Assembly: GCF_018119405.1 (NCBI RefSeq)
Contig: NZ_JAGPWC010000015.1
Coordinates: 23,799-87,798, forward strand
From: Massilia sp. ST3
GTDB lineage: Bacteria > Pseudomonadota > Gammaproteobacteria > Burkholderiales > Burkholderiaceae_D
Length of the DNA stretch: 64,000 nucleotides
Direction of reading: 5' to 3'
The translations under genes and the position numbers were made by a program. Shown here in pieces: positions 62,134 through 64,000 of this stretch; position 1 is the stretch's first letter, and each line of letters starts with the position of its first letter. Under the pieces are notes generated by a model, which saw nothing but the letters and a program-made list of their open reading frames with translations, was not told the DNA's origin and searched no databases.

Positions 62134-63360
62134 TCAGGTCAACAGGGAGCGCCGTTCGAGCCGCTTGGCGATCTCGGACACGAGCTGGCGCGCGAGCGTG
62201 AGCTTGTCCGCGCGCGGCAGCACCGTGTGGCCGCCCTCGTCGAACAGGATGATGGTGTTGTCGTCCTGGCCGAAGGTCTGGGGGCCAATATTACCGACCA
62301 GGAGGGGAATGCCTTTGCGCTCGCGCTTGGCGGCGCCGAATTCCATCAGGTTTTCCGATTCGGCCGCGAAGCCGACGCAGTAGGGCCAGCCGGACAGGCT
62401 GGTGGTCGAGGCCACCGAGGCCAGGATGTCGGCGTTCTGCACGAATTCCAGCTGGGGCGCGCCGCCGCCTTCCTGCTTTTTCAGCTTCTGGTCGCTGGCG
62501 TTCGCCACACGCCAATCGGCCACCGCCGCCACGCCGATGAACACATGCTGGCCTTCGATGCCGGCCATCACCGCGTCGTGCATCTGCTGGGCGGTCAGCA
62601 CGTCGATGCGGCGCACGCCGTGCGGCGTGGGCAGCGAGGTCGGTCCGGACACCAGGGTCACCTCGGCGCCAGCTTCATGCGCCGCGCGCGCCACCGCATA
62701 GCCCATCTTGCCGGACGAGAGATTGGTGATGCCGCGCACCGGGTCGATCGGCTCGAAGGTAGGGCCGGCCGTGATCAGGACGCGGCGCCCCAGCAGCACC
62801 TTGTGCTGGAAGCAGGCGATCAGTTCGTCGACCAGCTCCTCGGGTTCGAGCATGCGGCCGTAGCCGGTCTCGCCGCAGGCCTGGGAACCGGCGGCCGGTC
62901 CCAGGATGTGGATGCCGTCCTCGCGCAGCTGCGCCACGTTGCGCATGGTCGCCGGGTTCTCCCACATCTCGACGTTCATGGCCGGGGCCACCATCAGCGG
63001 CACGTGGCGCGGGCGCGCCACGCACAGGGTCGACAGCAGGTCGTCGCAGGCGCCGTGGGCCAGCTTGCGGATGAAATCGGCGGAGCAGGGCGAGATCAAT
63101 ACCGCGTCGGCGCCGCGGGTCAGGTCGATGTGGGCCATGTTGTTGGCCACGCGCGGGTCCCACTGGTCGGTGTAGACGGTGTGGCCGGACAAGGCCTGCA
63201 TCGTCACCGCGCCGATGAAGTGCAGGGCCGCTTCCGTCATCACCACCTGCACGCTGGCGCCCTGCTTGACCAGGGCGCGGCACAGTTCCGCCGATTTGTA
63301 GCAGGCGACGCCGCCGGTCAGGCCGAGGACGATCTTCTTGCCCTTGAGGTCCATGTTCAT
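62134..63360 (-). CDS. coaBC: Bifunctional phosphopantothenoylcysteine decarboxylase / ligase
   Basis: The 408-residue coenzyme A biosynthesis enzyme has an N-terminal FMN decarboxylase (CoaC, about 1-190; LGLTGGVACYKSAELCRALV, PAMNVEMWENPATMRN) and a C-terminal synthetase (CoaB, about 195-405; ITAGPTFEPIDPVRGITNLS, PTPHGVRRIDVLTAQQM). Located between dut and lspA. Confidence 0.97.
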   Translation of the reverse strand: MNMDLKGKKIVLGLTGGVACYKSAELCRALVKQGASVQVVMTEAALHFIGAVTMQALSGHTVYTDQWDPRVANNMAHIDLTRGADAVLISPCSADFIRKLAHGACDDLLSTLCVARPRHVPLMVAPAMNVEMWENPATMRNVAQLREDGIHILGPAAGSQACGETGYGRMLEPEELVDELIACFQHKVLLGRRVLITAGPTFEPIDPVRGITNLSSGKMGYAVARAAHEAGAEVTLVSGPTSLPTPHGVRRIDVLTAQQMHDAVMAGIEGQHVFIGVAAVADWRVANASDQKLKKQEGGGAPQLEFVQNADILASVASTTSLSGWPYCVGFAAESENLMEFGAAKRERKGIPLLVGNIGPQTFGQDDNTIILFDEGGHTVLPRADKLTLARQLVSEIAKRLERRSLLT

Positions 63361-63376
63361 GCCTCCTCCGGGTGGA

Positions 63377-63919
63377 TCAGGATTTGTTCACGCGGCGCAG
63401 CTCATCGAGGATGAACAGGATGGCGCCCACGGAGATGCCGATGTCGGCGATGTTAAAGGCCGGGAAGTGGCCGAAGCCCTTCCAGTAGAAATCGAGGAAG
63501 TCGATCACGTGGCCGTAGGCCAGGCGGTCGATCACGTTGCCGACCGCGCCGCCCATGATCAGCGCCAGCGAGAAGCAGAACAGGCGCTGGCCCGGATGGC
63601 GCTTGAGCAGGTACAGGATATAGCCAACGGCCGCGACCGCGATGCCGGTGAACAGGTAGCGCTGCCAGCCGCCGGCGTCGCCCAGGAAGCTGAAGGCCGC
63701 GCCCGGGTTGTAGACCTTGATCAGGTTGAAGAAGCCGGTCACCGGCACCGTCTCGCCGTAGAAGAAGGTGCGCTCGACGGTGATCTTGGTGATCTGGTCG
63801 AACAGGACCAGGATCAGGGCCAGGCCGAGCCAGGGCAGCATGCCGCCGCCGCTGGCGCTGCCGGATTTGGGCGCCGCCTTCATCACGCCGGAGATTGCAG
63901 GTTTCTTTTTGGTTGCCAT
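63377..63919 (-). CDS. lspA: Lipoprotein signal peptidase (signal peptidase II)
   Basis: The 180-residue inner-membrane aspartic protease cuts prolipoproteins. It has four hydrophobic helices and the catalytic Asp residues in [20 protein letters not shown] and [13 protein letters not shown]. The N-terminus has a basic/glycine-rich extension (about 25 residues) before the first helix, common in betaproteobacteria. Normally preceded by ileS; the sequence upstream here is degraded. Confidence 0.96.
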   Translation of the reverse strand: MATKKKPAISGVMKAAPKSGSASGGGMLPWLGLALILVLFDQITKITVERTFFYGETVPVTGFFNLIKVYNPGAAFSFLGDAGGWQRYLFTGIAVAAVGYILYLLKRHPGQRLFCFSLALIMGGAVGNVIDRLAYGHVIDFLDFYWKGFGHFPAFNIADIGISVGAILFILDELRRVNKS

Positions 63920-63940
63920 GGTAGAGGTATCGAGACCCGG

Positions 63941-63977
63941 CCGGGCCCCCCCCCGGGCGGGGGGGGGGGCCCAAAAA
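63941..63977. other. Low-complexity G/C homopolymer at the window end
   Basis: C and G runs (GGGCCCCCCCCCGGGCGGGG and further G and A runs) with the same look as the 31301-31444 tract, 22 bp past the lspA start. It is probably unreliable consensus. The beginning of the expected ileS gene cannot be recognised beyond it. Confidence 0.5.
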
Positions 63978-64000
63978 AATGGTTTGGGGCAACCCGCCGG

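Overview
The window is a contiguous piece of a high-GC betaproteobacterial chromosome. The most likely source is Burkholderiales, family Oxalobacteraceae (Massilia/Telluria/Duganella type). This rests on the gene order relA, tRNA-Val, thrS, infC, rpmI, rplT, pheS, pheT, ihfA, merR-like, on paired aat and bpt genes, on polyhydroxybutyrate (PHB) genes, and on protein sequences typical of the group. No taxonomic search was possible, so genus level is inference. Almost everything is ordinary core chromosome. There are no phage, transposase, plasmid or CRISPR genes.

Layout. 1-8.9 kb: a truncated Gln-rich protein, ETF-ubiquinone oxidoreductase, an SDR and a hot-dog thioesterase, a PAS-LuxR regulator divergent from the 3-oxoacid CoA-transferase pair scoAB, a BlaI repressor with an M56 sensor, and DctA. 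8.9-19.5 kb: an amidohydrolase, D-3-hydroxybutyrate dehydrogenase, an alpha/beta hydrolase, RidA, RelA, an MlaE/MlaD/lipoprotein operon, a thioredoxin-reductase-like flavoprotein and a CDF metal exporter. 19.5-30.4 kb: the tRNA-Val, thrS, infC, rpmI-rplT, pheST, ihfA, merR translation block. It is interrupted between infC and rpmI by about 2.8 kb carrying four small double-glycine-leader peptides and an ATP-grasp ligase. 30.6-36.9 kb: a NarL-type response regulator, two membrane or secreted proteins, rpmBG, radC, fkpB and ispH. 37-45 kb: livHMGF, a phasin, a DMT exporter, a nitroreductase and PbpG. 45-52 kb: an IclR regulator, DgkA, a 1-Cys peroxiredoxin, a TauE/SafE permease and cysTWA-cysB. 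52-64 kb: an aldo/keto reductase, pyrD, bpt, aat, a Nudix hydrolase, initiator tRNA-Met, a Tdi1-like protein, AlkA, a second DMT exporter, XdhC, a pseudo-M48 lipoprotein, dut, coaBC and lspA.

How the genes work together. Three separated loci serve PHB turnover: phaP coats granules, bdhA oxidises D-3-hydroxybutyrate to acetoacetate, and scoAB activates acetoacetate to acetoacetyl-CoA. Sulfate uptake (cysTWA), its regulator (cysB) and a TauE/SafE permease share a duplicated upstream sequence element, which suggests one sulfur regulon. aat and bpt form the bacterial N-degron tagging pair.

The most interesting locus is 22954-25137, a candidate ribosomally synthesised and post-translationally modified peptide (RiPP) cassette. 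Each of the four precursors has a 15-17 residue leader matching the double-glycine consensus. Three share a core motif G-E-x-G-(G/S) followed by P-(E/D), and the fourth has a degenerate form. The cassette has its own promoter, lies in DNA of lower GC at its upstream side, and encodes one RimK/MvdD-like ATP-grasp ligase. No dedicated transporter or C39 peptidase is in the window. Two families of palindromic intergenic repeats are also scattered through it, and one poly-G/poly-C tract looks like a corrupted copy of the second family.
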